From Xenoacremonium recifei (Eukaryota > Ascomycota > Sordariomycetes > Hypocreales > Nectriaceae), in the NCBI GenBank assembly GCA_012184525.1, contig WOFQ01000001.1:124001-188000 (forward strand): DNA of 64,000 nt, in the 5' to 3' direction. A model generated the notes under the pieces. It searched no databases and was not told the DNA's origin. It saw only the letters and a list, made by a program, of their open reading frames with translations. Shown piece by piece: positions 32,098-42,438 of the stretch (positions within the stretch are counted from its first letter, which is position 1; each line of letters opens with the position of its first letter). Position numbers and translations under genes: made by a program.

Positions 32098-34229
32098 GTT
32101 TGTGGAGGAAATGGTAAGCAGCGGCGATGGTTCGATGAGCCGCTATTGGAGAAGTACCCATTCGCGGAACGCGCCCGCAACGTAGAGTAACATACACAGG
32201 TACGACGATTCACAAGCCTGAGTCAGATATTAAGTCTGAAAAGAATAAAAGGACAATTTAATTTATAGCATATGCAATGTTCACCTCATCTCGGGTCTAC
32301 CTACTCATCAATCTCAGCAGCTCGATGCCATGGGTCGCGTTGGTGAAGTTGGCAAGACCGAATTGGCACCGGAAGCCGTTCTGCCCAGGCGCAGCACACA
32401 AGCCCATAATTAGCAAGATGAAAGAGTGACTTTTTAATTTAGAATGACTGAGGGAAGCAAGGCTTGGTATTAACGAGTGTCTTTACGGCGAGCCGTATAA
32501 GCGAGTGGAAAGGCCTGCGGCGCAAGAATGAACGACAAAGAGAGAGGGGAGTGTGCCGGATCACATCAGTCGAGAAGCCTACATGCGTCCCCTTTTTGAG
32601 CAAATTTTTCACTGCTCGGCCTCCTGCCCGGTTCGGCGCCCTCCCGGAAACGCCTTGCGGCGCGCCTCGGGGGACTGAGATGCACATTTTGGGGGCGGTT
32701 TCGGTCGGTAATTTCCTGATGAAACGGCAGCTTCAGGCTGTTTATACCTGCAGATAGCGAAAGGAAAAGTTCATAGAGGCCTCAGGAGCAATGATCTCTA
32801 CAAACGAGTGCATCTAAAAGTGGTGGAATGTGTTTGTGGTTTGCAGAAGCCCTGAGACGGTTGTTTCTAGTGAAACTTCGACAATGGGGACGAAATCCGG
32901 GGTTGACCTTGATTGGGGCTTTCAGTGCTACTGGGCTTGGCCAAGAATTTGGAGCGCGCGTTTCCCTTAAATAATTAAGCTTGGCCGCTTTTGCGGGTGA
33001 AATTAAGCATAATAAGCGAGGTCTTGGAGTTGGCCGCAGCGGAACTTCCAACAGTAGGGCTTCCAGGTGATGAGAGACGCTCAGATCACATATACCTCGT
33101 TCGGAGACTGGCCTATGAGACTGACTCCAGCTTTACTGTTAGCTCAGCGAAACAGTGAAAAGATCAAATTGAGTGAATGGTTAGAATACTCGCAATTCGA
33201 CTGTCCTAGGTCGGTGTTAAACGATCTTCCTCTATTAACATCCCATAGAATCGACGCTCCAAACAAGCGCCGGCCTATAACCTCTCTCTCAGTGGATTGA
33301 CGCCAAAACATGGGTTATCCTTTTGGAGGGAGAATTCTCTACAGAGCATGGGGTCCTCACTTACAACAGCCTTGAATTCTGAAGTGATGGCAAGCTTGAT
33401 CGTAACCTCATTAAGGCCCGAAATAGCTTAACATCTCATCGGCAAGAGCATGTTCGATCAAGCTCGTCGCAGTTGCCCAGCTTCAAAGCTGATAGAGATA
33501 ACAGTCATGATAAGATAACCGTATCACTGTTAACCACCGGAAATTCTCCGTCAACCCCACCTCCACCGCGGAAGTCCTTCTTCCCAAGCCAAAATCCAGG
33601 GTCCCGTTCCCGATCGCAAGGGTCTCTCTCGCTGGCCCTCGCGGAATTGACGATCGGCTGGATCTGCACGGGCCTGGAATAACCGCGATTCCCCTACCGG
33701 CTGTCGATGAGTCCCTGGACCTCGCCTCGTCATCTATTTCCCCGTCCCGTCCTCCCGCGAGACTCCCTTCCCAGTCCGTCCTTGGACGTAACGTCTCCCG
33801 GGATGGCGCCAGCGCCGGTCAGAATTGCGCGCATATCCGTTTCCAGCCAGGACCGTCCCGTGTTGGTGATGATTCATCACCAATGGCCGCGCTCTCTCGG
33901 CGCGGGTGGTGGCCGTCGCGGATGTCACTGGGCGGTGGAGGGCCGATTGCGAGATATATGAGACTCATGCTACTCTCCCCCCCTTCTAGAGCGCTTCTTC
34001 CATCGGCCTTTTTAGTCTCTGGCCGAGTCTCCGAGCGCCTCTTGGGTCATCTCCTATCTTGAACGCCACCCCACCTGTTCCTGCACCATCTATCTCCGTA
34101 TCTCGCCGATCGATCTAGAGCTCCCCCATATCGATATCAAATATCCAGCTTCTGTGTTCACAACCCTGTCCCCCTCTCATCTCCAGCACTCTTACCAGGT
34201 ATTGCTGGACTCCTCCAGCTGCCGCGACC
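32098..34229. other. Gene-poor region upstream of ARA2
   Basis: About 2.1 kb with no multi-domain gene. On the minus strand 32407-32297 is a 36-codon ATG frame (MGLCAAPGQNGFRCQFGLAN...) that looks protein-like but is too short to classify. From about 33960 to 34229 the sequence is rich in C and T, fitting a fungal 5' leader for ARA2. No tRNA or repeat was recognised. Confidence 0.4.
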
Positions 34230-35402
34230 ATGGCTGTCTCTCGAACTCCCCTCCGCGACGTCCTCCCGCCCCTCATCCTCGGCACCGCCACCTTCAACCA
34301 CCAGTACCATCCCGATCCCACGCACATGCCCTACACAGACATCGTCGGCCGCGCCCTTGCTCACGACATTCTCGGGTTTGACACGTCGCCCTACTACGGG
34401 CCCTCGGAGCTGCTTCTTGGTGATGCGCTCCGCCGACTCACACCACCGCCTCCGCGCGAAGGCTACTTTCTCATCACGAAAGCTGGTCGCCTTACCTCGG
34501 CCGAGTTTGACTACTCGCCCGCCTGGATCCGTTACAGTGTGTGTCGCAGCCTCGAGCGCCTTGGCACACCATACCTCGACCTAGTGTATGCCCACGACGT
34601 CGAGTTCGTGTCGCCTGCAGAGGTGCTCGCTGCAGTTACAGAGTTGCGCCGGTTGCGCGACCAGGGTTTGATCCGCTATGTCGGGATCAGTGGCTACCCT
34701 GTGACGACGCTCGCCGAACTGGCTGAGATGATACTGCGCGAGACGGGCGAGCCGCTGGACGCCGTCCTCTCATACAGCCACTTTTGCGTGCAGAACAGCA
34801 AGCTGGCTGGGGATGATGTGCTGAGGCGGTTCCGCGACGCCGGTGTTGAATGCCTCCTCAACGCCAGCATGCTCAGCATGGGACTGCTCACAACCCGCGG
34901 TGTCGATAACGCTCCCATGGCGACCTGGCATCCCGCGCCGCCGGCTTTGCGCCAGGCCTGCACCGACCTCGCTCAGATTGCGCAGGCCGAGAACGAACAC
35001 CTCGAAGAAGTCTCAATCCGGTGGGCACTCGAGAACTGGGCCAAGATCGGCGCGCCCTTCGGCACCAAGCACCTACCATCAGGTCTGAAATGGTCTGGCC
35101 CTCGCCTTGGTGTCAGCGTCATGGGCGTTTCCAGCGTGGCCGAGCTTGAGGAGACATGGGCGCTCTGGAGCAGTGTTGTAGGCCTCGACGACGATGAAGA
35201 TGCGACACAGCGCAGGGAGAAGATTGGCCGGATAGTGCGCGACGGCATGTGGCCCAGTTTGGGAGAATGGAAGGACTATGCCTGGGAGAGCGGCGGGTCG
35301 TCCTTTGTTAACACGCGGGAGCGCATGGGTGTGATTCCTCGGGACGAGGTCTCAGAGAGGTGGGGTTTGATACCAAAAGTGTTGGATACTCCCAAGATTT
35401 GA
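34230..35402 (+). CDS. ARA2: D-arabinose 1-dehydrogenase-like aldo-keto reductase
   Basis: Intronless gene for 390 residues of the aldo-keto reductase fold. Motifs: LILGTATFNHQY at the N-terminus, ILGFDTSPYYGPSE (catalytic Asp and Tyr), FLITKAGR (catalytic Lys), YLDLVYAHDVE (catalytic His), and a GVSVMGVSSVAELEE cofactor-site segment near the C-terminus. The closest remembered relatives are yeast Ara2 and plant L-galactose dehydrogenase. Ara2 oxidises D-arabinose with NAD to the lactone on the way to the antioxidant erythroascorbate. The protein is expected in the cytosol. It lies 375 bases upstream of ARP6 on the same strand, and no functional link is apparent. Other AKR13/AKR-like sugar dehydrogenases cannot be excluded. 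Confidence 0.85.
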   Translation: MAVSRTPLRDVLPPLILGTATFNHQYHPDPTHMPYTDIVGRALAHDILGFDTSPYYGPSELLLGDALRRLTPPPPREGYFLITKAGRLTSAEFDYSPAWIRYSVCRSLERLGTPYLDLVYAHDVEFVSPAEVLAAVTELRRLRDQGLIRYVGISGYPVTTLAELAEMILRETGEPLDAVLSYSHFCVQNSKLAGDDVLRRFRDAGVECLLNASMLSMGLLTTRGVDNAPMATWHPAPPALRQACTDLAQIAQAENEHLEEVSIRWALENWAKIGAPFGTKHLPSGLKWSGPRLGVSVMGVSSVAELEETWALWSSVVGLDDDEDATQRREKIGRIVRDGMWPSLGEWKDYAWESGGSSFVNTRERMGVIPRDEVSERWGLIPKVLDTPKI

Positions 35403-35777
35403 GGAGTGAGTGAAAAAACATACTAGCATAGCATTGGGATATTCACGTACATGCATGGGCCTAACAAACACGGGCGCAAAGAGTACAGAGGCGTTTTCTC
35501 TGGAACTTGGAGCACCAAGATCTCATTTTGGGCTTCACATCCAGATCTAATTTTGAACACACATTTCGTTCACCATGCACTGATTGTGTGCGCAAATATT
35601 GAATTTGTCATCACCCTTGCAGGGTAGGTCGCTTGCCGTCATAGAAGCTATCGCGAGATTAGCGCCCAATCTTATCGATACAATCCTTACGTAAACATTT
35701 TTTTCCACATGCAAGCTTCCCTCCACAACCTCCATGATCTTGTCCATGGCCATCACCAAACACCTCTTTAGCTCCCA
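35403..35777. other. ARA2-ARP6 spacer
   Basis: About 375 bases holding the ARA2 3' UTR and the ARP6 promoter. No gene is supportable here; the open frame on the other strand is antisense to ARP6 exon 1. Confidence 0.5.
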
Positions 35778-37176
35778 ATGGCCGGCGGTCGCAAAGCAAA
35801 ACCCAAGGTTCCCGCGCCGCCCGCAACAACTCTGGTGCTTGACAATGGCGCCTACACCCTCAAGGCAGGCCTCGTGACCGGCAGCGGCGCGCACATTGAC
35901 GAACCGCGTACGATCCCCAACTGTATCGCCCGCGACCGCACTCGCAAGATCTACGTCGCGTCTGAGCTGGAGAAATGTCGCGACTATGGCGAGATGACGT
36001 TCCGGCGGCCGGTTGAGAAGGGGTTTATTGTCAACTGGGAGGCGCAGAAGGAGATCTGGGACCGCGAGTTCTTCGACCATGGAGCACCGACAAAGTGTGA
36101 TCCGGCTGAGACGCGGCTGATCCTTGCCGAGCCGCCCAACGGCTTGCCAGTGTTGCAGACAAACTGCGATCAGATTGTGTTCGAGGAGTACGGCTTTTCG
36201 AGCTACTATCGCGGAATCGGTGAGGACCCTCAGGCTGTCTACATCCTCTAGTGACTTACCAACTGTAGGCTCAACGTTCAATGCCTACCATGATATCCAA
36301 AGCATCTTCCGCACCCCCAAAGACACTCCCACCGCCGCCAACACGCCCGCCGAAACCCTCCTTGTAATCGACTCGGGCTACTCGCACACAACCATCACGC
36401 CTCTCCTCCGCGGCCAGCCCCTACACTCCGCCATCCGCCGTCTCGACGTGGGCGGCAAGCTCCTCACCAACTACCTGACCCGCCTGATCTCCCTGCGCCA
36501 CTTCGACATGCGCAACGACACCTACATCGTCAACGAGATGAAAGAAGCGGCCTGCTTTGTCTCTGCTGACTTCAAGGCCGACCTCGAGACCTGCTGGAAA
36601 GGCACCCGCGGCGAGCGGCGCCCTTCATATCTCTCTGGCGGCGGTCTCGCACGCGACTATATCCTACCCGACTTCCACGCTCGTTCCCACGGCACCGTTG
36701 TTGAATATGACCCAGCACGGCACTCCAAGTCACGCAAGGCTGCCGCCGCAGCGGGCCAGAGCGAGGAGGATGCGTTGACGCTGCGGAACGAGCGCTTTGC
36801 CGTACCGGAGCTGCTGTTCAGCCCGTCTGACATGGGCATGCGGCAGCCCGGACTGGCAGATCTGGTCCAGGAGTCGTTGGCGGCGCTACCGATCGGACTC
36901 TGGCCCGGGCTGCTGGCCAACATCGTCGTCGTGGGCGGCAATGCGCTGTTCGAGGGCTTCATTCAGCGACTGCAGCGGGAGGTGGTGCAGCGCGTGCCAG
37001 ACGATTGCATTGTGCGCGTAGCGCGACCAGCTGATCCCATTACGAATACGTGGCAGGGCGGCGCAAATCTCGCGTGCCATCCGAATATCCAGAGGCTGGC
37101 TGTTACGAAGCAGGAATATGAGGAGCATGGCGCAGCCTGGGTTGCGCGTAAATTTGCGGTTGGCCTTGGAGCATGA
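35778..37176 (+). CDS. ARP6: Actin-related protein 6, SWR1 complex subunit
   Basis: Two exons, 35778-36219 and 36269-37176, for 449 residues. The actin fold is clear: TLVLDNGAYTLKAGL (phosphate loop 1), PNCIARDRTRKIYVA, RPVEKGFIVNWEAQKEIWD, LLVIDSGYSHTTITPLL (phosphate loop 2), RLDVGGKLLTNYL, ERFAVPELLFSPSDMGMRQP and NIVVVGGNALFEGF. The SPSDMGMRQPG block and IVNWEAQKEIWD are typical of Arp6 rather than actin or Arp4. Arp6 is a nuclear subunit of the SWR1 remodeller that places histone H2A.Z in nucleosomes, and in some filamentous fungi it affects heterochromatin. A 49-base intron splits a glycine codon before STFNAYHDI. Length is close to the family norm. Confidence 0.93.
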
Positions 37177-38329
37177 GGAGAACTCAATACATCTTCCAGA
37201 AACCTTGCACGGCAGATACATGGCAGGTATCTACCTGTCCACGCCCTGAACAGAAATCCAACGAGTTCAATATCTCACGCCAGCCCTCTGATCATCCTCT
37301 AACAACGGCGACGAGATCAGCCTGGCCCAGAGGGTCTGCCACCGAACCGCCCGGTCCGGTTGCCTTACAGATGCCGTCTCTTCTGCCGGCGTTTTGAGCT
37401 CGCCGGAGTACTCAGTGCTGAAGGTCGACCTTCCACGCCTTGCGTATCGACATGAAGTTCTCATGAATGCCAGCCTCCTTGTGGCTATGGTCACTTGGCC
37501 TGCACCGAACCAGAGCTTCTTCACACCCTCCCCCTCTAGCTCTACCGGGATCAAGCCTTTGCGTGCCTTGCTTCTGGGCATTAGCGATATGACCGCATCA
37601 AATGTTTCCGCTCTGAGAGGTGCCTCTATTCTGCTGGCTACAACATCCTTCGCAAACGACCGTTTGTTCCGACAGCCGAACCTGTGGGTAGTCAATTGGT
37701 TGACCCTGGCTCATGGACGACGCGATATCTATTTCGTATACACCCTTTGGACGAATAATGGAGCCAGGATTCACACCACAACGAAAGGCCCCGGCCCGTA
37801 AACAAAGGAATTGGGAAATATGGGAAGCCGAATCCCTAACTTGTCAGCAGCCCGTCAGAAGCCTCAGAATCCAGCCTTTGTGAACCTCAAAGGTACGGTA
37901 CGTGTTATGGTCACAGGAAGATGCCTACCGGGATTATGCCAGGCCGAGTCTCTGATGGCACCCACGATCAAGCAAAAATTCTCTCGAAATATGCCACGTG
38001 CGTATGCGATGGAATTTTACTCTTTGTACAATGTTTGGGAACAGGTCACGGCTATGTCAAGGGAGCCGGGACACTCAAGCATTGTTCCGTATGAAAGAAA
38101 GCCTTTCAAGAATAGGTGGCTCGCGAGATCAAGTTATGTTTAGCAACATGAACAGCCTTTCTGCTGAATATCTATATAACACCCACTCAAATAGACAAGA
38201 CAGTCAGAAAAATCATCAGAATTACATCCACACACATTAGCAACTTCCATTCAATATACTCACCAAGGAGCCATCACAACACAACACAACATAACACCTA
38301 CAAGCCACTGGATATCGACAGTTTACAAA
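37177..38329. other. Spacer with left copy of a diverged direct repeat
   Basis: About 1.15 kb without a gene I can support. A 135-codon frame on plus (37394-37801) and a 142-codon frame on minus (37267-37695) overlap and neither shows a domain. The minus frame includes one copy of the repeat described separately. The last 100 bases before the orphan gene are A/C-rich with a (CACAA)n run at 38275-38291, a leader-like sequence. Confidence 0.4.
37341..37410 (+). repeat. Diverged direct repeat, left copy
   Basis: This 70-base segment aligns without gaps to 40191-40260. By hand count 55 of 70 positions agree (79 percent), and 10 of the 15 differences are transitions. Both copies are in the same orientation and bracket the orphan gene 38330-39940. 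Weak similarity may continue downstream. On the minus strand both copies read SG-x-L-x2-PA-(E/D)-E in one frame, so they may be remnants of a coding sequence. Confidence 0.55.
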
Positions 38330-39940
38330 ATGCCCGTTAACAAGTACGCCCTTCTTTTTGAAGATGCTCTTAAAGAGACCCTAAAACATCCCGGTGAATA
38401 CAAGCTTCTCGGTACCCCTCGCATGTACGAAATTCTTAACGCTTTTAATGAAGCGATGAAACAAGCCATCCCAACAGACGGAGTCGACGAATGTCTTCTG
38501 GCCAAGGGCACGTCTTCAGACGAAGCCTATGAACATCTAGTGGCCATAGGCATGTCTAGACCAGCGCAGGAGGAGACCGCGGAGCCGGTTGTAGCCGACA
38601 CCAATAAGAGTGCTTTAGAACGCTGTCTTGGTGCTGACGGGAGCATCTCTGAGGCACTCCCCGGATTGTTCAACTCTTTTCTGATCCCTCCTCTTCCTTC
38701 AAAGCATGCCCAATCGGAAAGAGACGCCAATTCAAAGCTGGATCTGGACGACGAAAACTTGCTGGGCAAGCTCCATCTTGTTCCCCCAGAGAACATGGAA
38801 TATTGGATAATACCCGACATCACAGGGTACGTTCCAGAAGAGGGTTCCCAGAGGCTCACACCTATCGTTAAGCTTCTGGGGATGTACTACCAAGACCACA
38901 TCTCAACAGCACTCTTTCTCAAGGCCATGCAGCTTCTCTTGGATGGAGGCACCAACGCTCTTGAGGTATCTACCCCGTACTGGACGCACGGCACCTTTTA
39001 CTACGTGAGGCCACAAAAGGCCGCGATGAGCCACATAGCTGAAATGTTGAAGTGTGTGCTTACCCGAGAGAAGATGGACGGGCTGTGCCGGGCGGCAGAG
39101 ATGCTTCACGACAAGGGCGCCGTTATCCGCCTGGGGCATGACTGCATGTGGGTGGATAATATGAGCCTTGACGATCATGATTGGATCCCTGACTGGGATG
39201 AATTTCCGCGCAACGCTATTGAGATAGCACTGATGCCGCACTGCAGTCCAACGTTTCTCGAGAGATTTTTCGCGTCTTGGGGTGATGCGGCATGCGGCAA
39301 GCTCCTCAAGAGTTTGTGCCTTCGGGGTAGCTTTCACTCGAATATGGGGCGCATCATCAGCCGCATATACCGTGATGTATTTGACAAGGCCAACACCCGC
39401 GGATACTCGAGTCCCCTGGAGATCACCCATCTTCTAGAGCGCAAGGTTGAGATCTTGACTCATTGGGAGGAGGGATACGACAGACTTGATAATGCTGAAA
39501 GAGCCGCTCTTACCGGGCTGGCAGGCGCTGTTCGCGAGATCCAGGAAGCACTTTTGCTCGACGGGGATCGCGGGGAAACTTTCGCCGCGCAATCTTGGTT
39601 CAAGATGTGCATGACCGCGAAGCCGCTGCATGATGGGAGATATGAGTGCGATTTACCACTGCAAAACCAGGCTATACATCAGTTCTACTGGAGGCGCAGA
39701 CGCCCTGGAGACCCGCGATATACCTGGATCTGTTGGCATCGATATCCGGACGTGGTTCCCCGTCTCGCAGAAGAGGAGTTCCGCAACTTCTGGTACGATC
39801 TCGTAATCAAGAAGTCCGGTGAACGAGATTGGGAGAATGTGTCCAACTCGGATCAGTGGTTCGTATCTATGACAGATGCACTCGTGGCCTACCAAGCCTA
39901 TGTAGCTAAGCAGCCGCGCAAGCCGGCCATTTGGGTGTGA
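38330..39940 (+). CDS. Orphan protein of unknown function
   Basis: Single open frame of 536 residues, not recognised. It starts MPVNKYALLFEDALKET and ends QPRKPAIWV. The sequence is mainly alpha-helical in character, rather acidic, with Trp-rich stretches such as HDWIPDWDEFPRN, FYWRRRRPGD and TWICWHRYPD. There is no signal peptide, membrane segment or known catalytic motif. One segment (ALFLKAMQLLLDGGTNALEV) is faintly ankyrin-like, but no repeat array follows. The A/C-rich leader before the ATG supports real expression. It lies between diverged direct repeats about 2.85 kb apart and next to decayed coding traces, so it may belong to a lineage-specific or mobile segment. It could have distant relatives in other fungi that I cannot name. 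Confidence 0.7.
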   Translation: MPVNKYALLFEDALKETLKHPGEYKLLGTPRMYEILNAFNEAMKQAIPTDGVDECLLAKGTSSDEAYEHLVAIGMSRPAQEETAEPVVADTNKSALERCLGADGSISEALPGLFNSFLIPPLPSKHAQSERDANSKLDLDDENLLGKLHLVPPENMEYWIIPDITGYVPEEGSQRLTPIVKLLGMYYQDHISTALFLKAMQLLLDGGTNALEVSTPYWTHGTFYYVRPQKAAMSHIAEMLKCVLTREKMDGLCRAAEMLHDKGAVIRLGHDCMWVDNMSLDDHDWIPDWDEFPRNAIEIALMPHCSPTFLERFFASWGDAACGKLLKSLCLRGSFHSNMGRIISRIYRDVFDKANTRGYSSPLEITHLLERKVEILTHWEEGYDRLDNAERAALTGLAGAVREIQEALLLDGDRGETFAAQSWFKMCMTAKPLHDGRYECDLPLQNQAIHQFYWRRRRPGDPRYTWICWHRYPDVVPRLAEEEFRNFWYDLVIKKSGERDWENVSNSDQWFVSMTDALVAYQAYVAKQPRKPAIWV

Positions 39941-42438
39941 TCTCGTTAGACACGACTATCTGCCCGGTCTGTTAGACGTAGTTAAAAAATTTGGAAATTG
40001 TTTCCAGTCGAGAGTCATGTTCGCCTTTGTAAACCTTGATAGCTGTGAAATCACGGAAAGTGAAATCTGTCTTAAGCATGTCCTGTCTTGAAGATTGATC
40101 AGTCAACTGTAAGAAAAGATAGGTAGAAAAAGACCCCGGCTTCTCCCACCAGTAGGGGTTTGCCGCTGAACCGCTCCGGGCCAGACCCAGATCGAACGGC
40201 CCGGCCCCGTTACCTTGCAAAGGCCGCCTCATCCGCCGGCATTTCGAGCTGGCCGGAGCACGCGCACTGTCTCCCGGGTGATCGATGCCCAGAAAGGAAG
40301 ATTTGCTCGTCGACCCTGGCGATGCTACAAGTGAAACGCATGAATCGTTAATACAGAGTCCTCACGCCATCCTCTGAAGTTGCGCACGGGTGAACCCAGA
40401 TGCCAAGCCTTGAAGGCCTCGTATCAGAAAAAGGCACACACCGAGGGACGAAATGTGCAGCGAAAGGGTAAAGGAGTGTTGGTCTGGCCGCATGAATTTC
40501 GACCGACATGTGCATCGGCAGCATCGACCAGAAAGAATATCGCTATCGCGAATGATCTCCACTGGAATGCGAATTTCATACAGATAGCCGCGTAGGGCTC
40601 CGTCGAGTGGTCTGAGGAAGTCGTCGAGAATTGGAAGGCTGCCTTCTCGCGTCTTGTCAGTGAGCTGATCACCACATTTCTCCCTCAGAGGGGTGTTATC
40701 TACCTAGGCATCGAGAATTCAAGGGCCTGTGGATTCAGATCATGGAGCCAGGAATCAGTCCAGTCGCGCCATTTTATTTCATGGGGCCCTTGTCGTCTTA
40801 CACCGTAGCGAAAGAGGGCACTCCGCGCGTGCACTTTTGCGTTGCGTTGTCAGCCTCGACATCGAATAGGAACAGCTGGGACGTAGCCGCAACTAACATG
40901 CTGTCGATCAGGGCGTCTGTGGATGATTTCTGACTTGGCTGGGCATCACTGCGGAAAAGATCATCCGTAGAGCCTCCGGTCCTTGCAGTAGAAGTTAAGG
41001 CGAACCCAGTTTTGGGCGTCAAGAGCCTGGCTGGATAGGTTTGAGTACAATTAGATAATCGACAGGATTTGGCGGAGATCAGTTGCCTTCAATGATGTTG
41101 GGATCTTAAGCATGTTGAACATAAAGTGGTGTTCATGTGTTGTAGCTGAGGACGAGACCTGAACGGTGTTAGCTGCTTTTGAGAGTGTCGGTTGCGTATA
41201 TCCAAAAACAAAGACGGGTGTATTATATATCCATTAAAGCTGCGAAGAGGGGGGTTGTTTCGTTGTGTAAAGTGGCGAGTATCTGGTGAGTGTCGGGTGT
41301 CATCCGCGTCCTCCATGTGCTTCCATATCCTAACTCCAAGACAAAAATCAACTAGCAAATTTGAGAAAACAGCCCCTTGCTTGCTGCACCAGAAGCCAAA
41401 ACCCAAAAGCCATTCTACGAAGGCAGAATCTACCTCGCCATCGTTCAAGGAATTTGTGAGAGGGGTAACATCCTAGGAAAGATGGTCGGCATGGCCCTCG
41501 GGAGACGCGCAGGACCATGTTCCAGACGATGCGCATTAGCCAGGGCGCCAACCTCCCATGAAAAGCCTCTCATTCAGTGGCCATTGTTACGCAATGGATG
41601 ATCGACCAAAGCCAGAGCGCTGCCGGTTCTATGGAGATTCGCCTCCGCATCACAACCGTTCCAGGTCATGGTGGAAGCCGGCGAAGCCCATGCGAGATCC
41701 TTCACGTGTGGGGAAGGGCGAAACTAACGGGCGTTGTAGACTCGTCTTTCGGCTGGTCCACTTCATCCGCCTGTTCAACCGGTTAATTCGTCTCGCCCAC
41801 GATGGCTTCATGCATCCTGCTGCCGCTAGAGCAGCTGACCGATTGACCCGCCATAACCCACCGCAACGGTTGGCGTGCTTGAGGGCGCCTAGGGTCGCAT
41901 GTGAGCTTAGAGCCGGGTAAGTCCCCGGCCGCGCGACGTGCACCCTGGTTCGTCGTCAGTCATCAAAGATCGTCACTTGAAGCCAAGATTGAAGGTGAGG
42001 GGAACCTACAGTCGCACTGCAAGAGAATTAGCCATTGTGTCATGTAGCGGTAGCAACTCAATTAACTTACAAAAGAGGCAGAGGAGCCTTCGTTGTGGAT
42101 GGTGCAATAACCACCACAACACTTCCTACAGACTCGCTGGGTCCGCTCGATGCATTCATCACACTGCTTCAGTGTTAATAAGTGACTTCTTCATCATGTA
42201 GAAGACCCTCGTAACAGAAACCCGCGAGAGGTGGAAAGACGTACATTATTGCCGCACTCCCAACAGCTTCGTGAAATGATAGCCTGCTGTGTCAAGTTAG
42301 CCATCGTAGTCCTGCGGGGTGGAGGATCTGAGGATATATCTTCTCCCTAGAAGCATCACCATGACAATAATATGCGTACAATTTCGGGAATACTAAACCA
42401 GCTGCGGAGCTAATTCAGCCGGTCCCACGTCATCTGGA
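39941..42438. other. Spacer with right repeat copy and decayed coding traces
   Basis: About 2.5 kb with no intact gene. On the minus strand two stretches look like coding remnants. One is a stop-free run from 40703 to 40362 with protein-like text (GSLPILDDFLRPLDGALRGY, then EIRIPVEIIRDSDIL), preceded by a CCTAG acceptor-like site. The other is 41040-40966 with LDAQNWVRLNFYCKDRRLYG, which ends in a stop. They could be exons of a broken gene. The rest shows nothing. Confidence 0.4.
40191..40260 (+). repeat. Diverged direct repeat, right copy
   Basis: Partner of 37341-37410, in the same orientation, 79 percent identical over 70 ungapped bases by hand count. It lies about 250 bases after the stop codon of the orphan gene. 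No flanking target-site duplication was found by eye. Confidence 0.55.
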
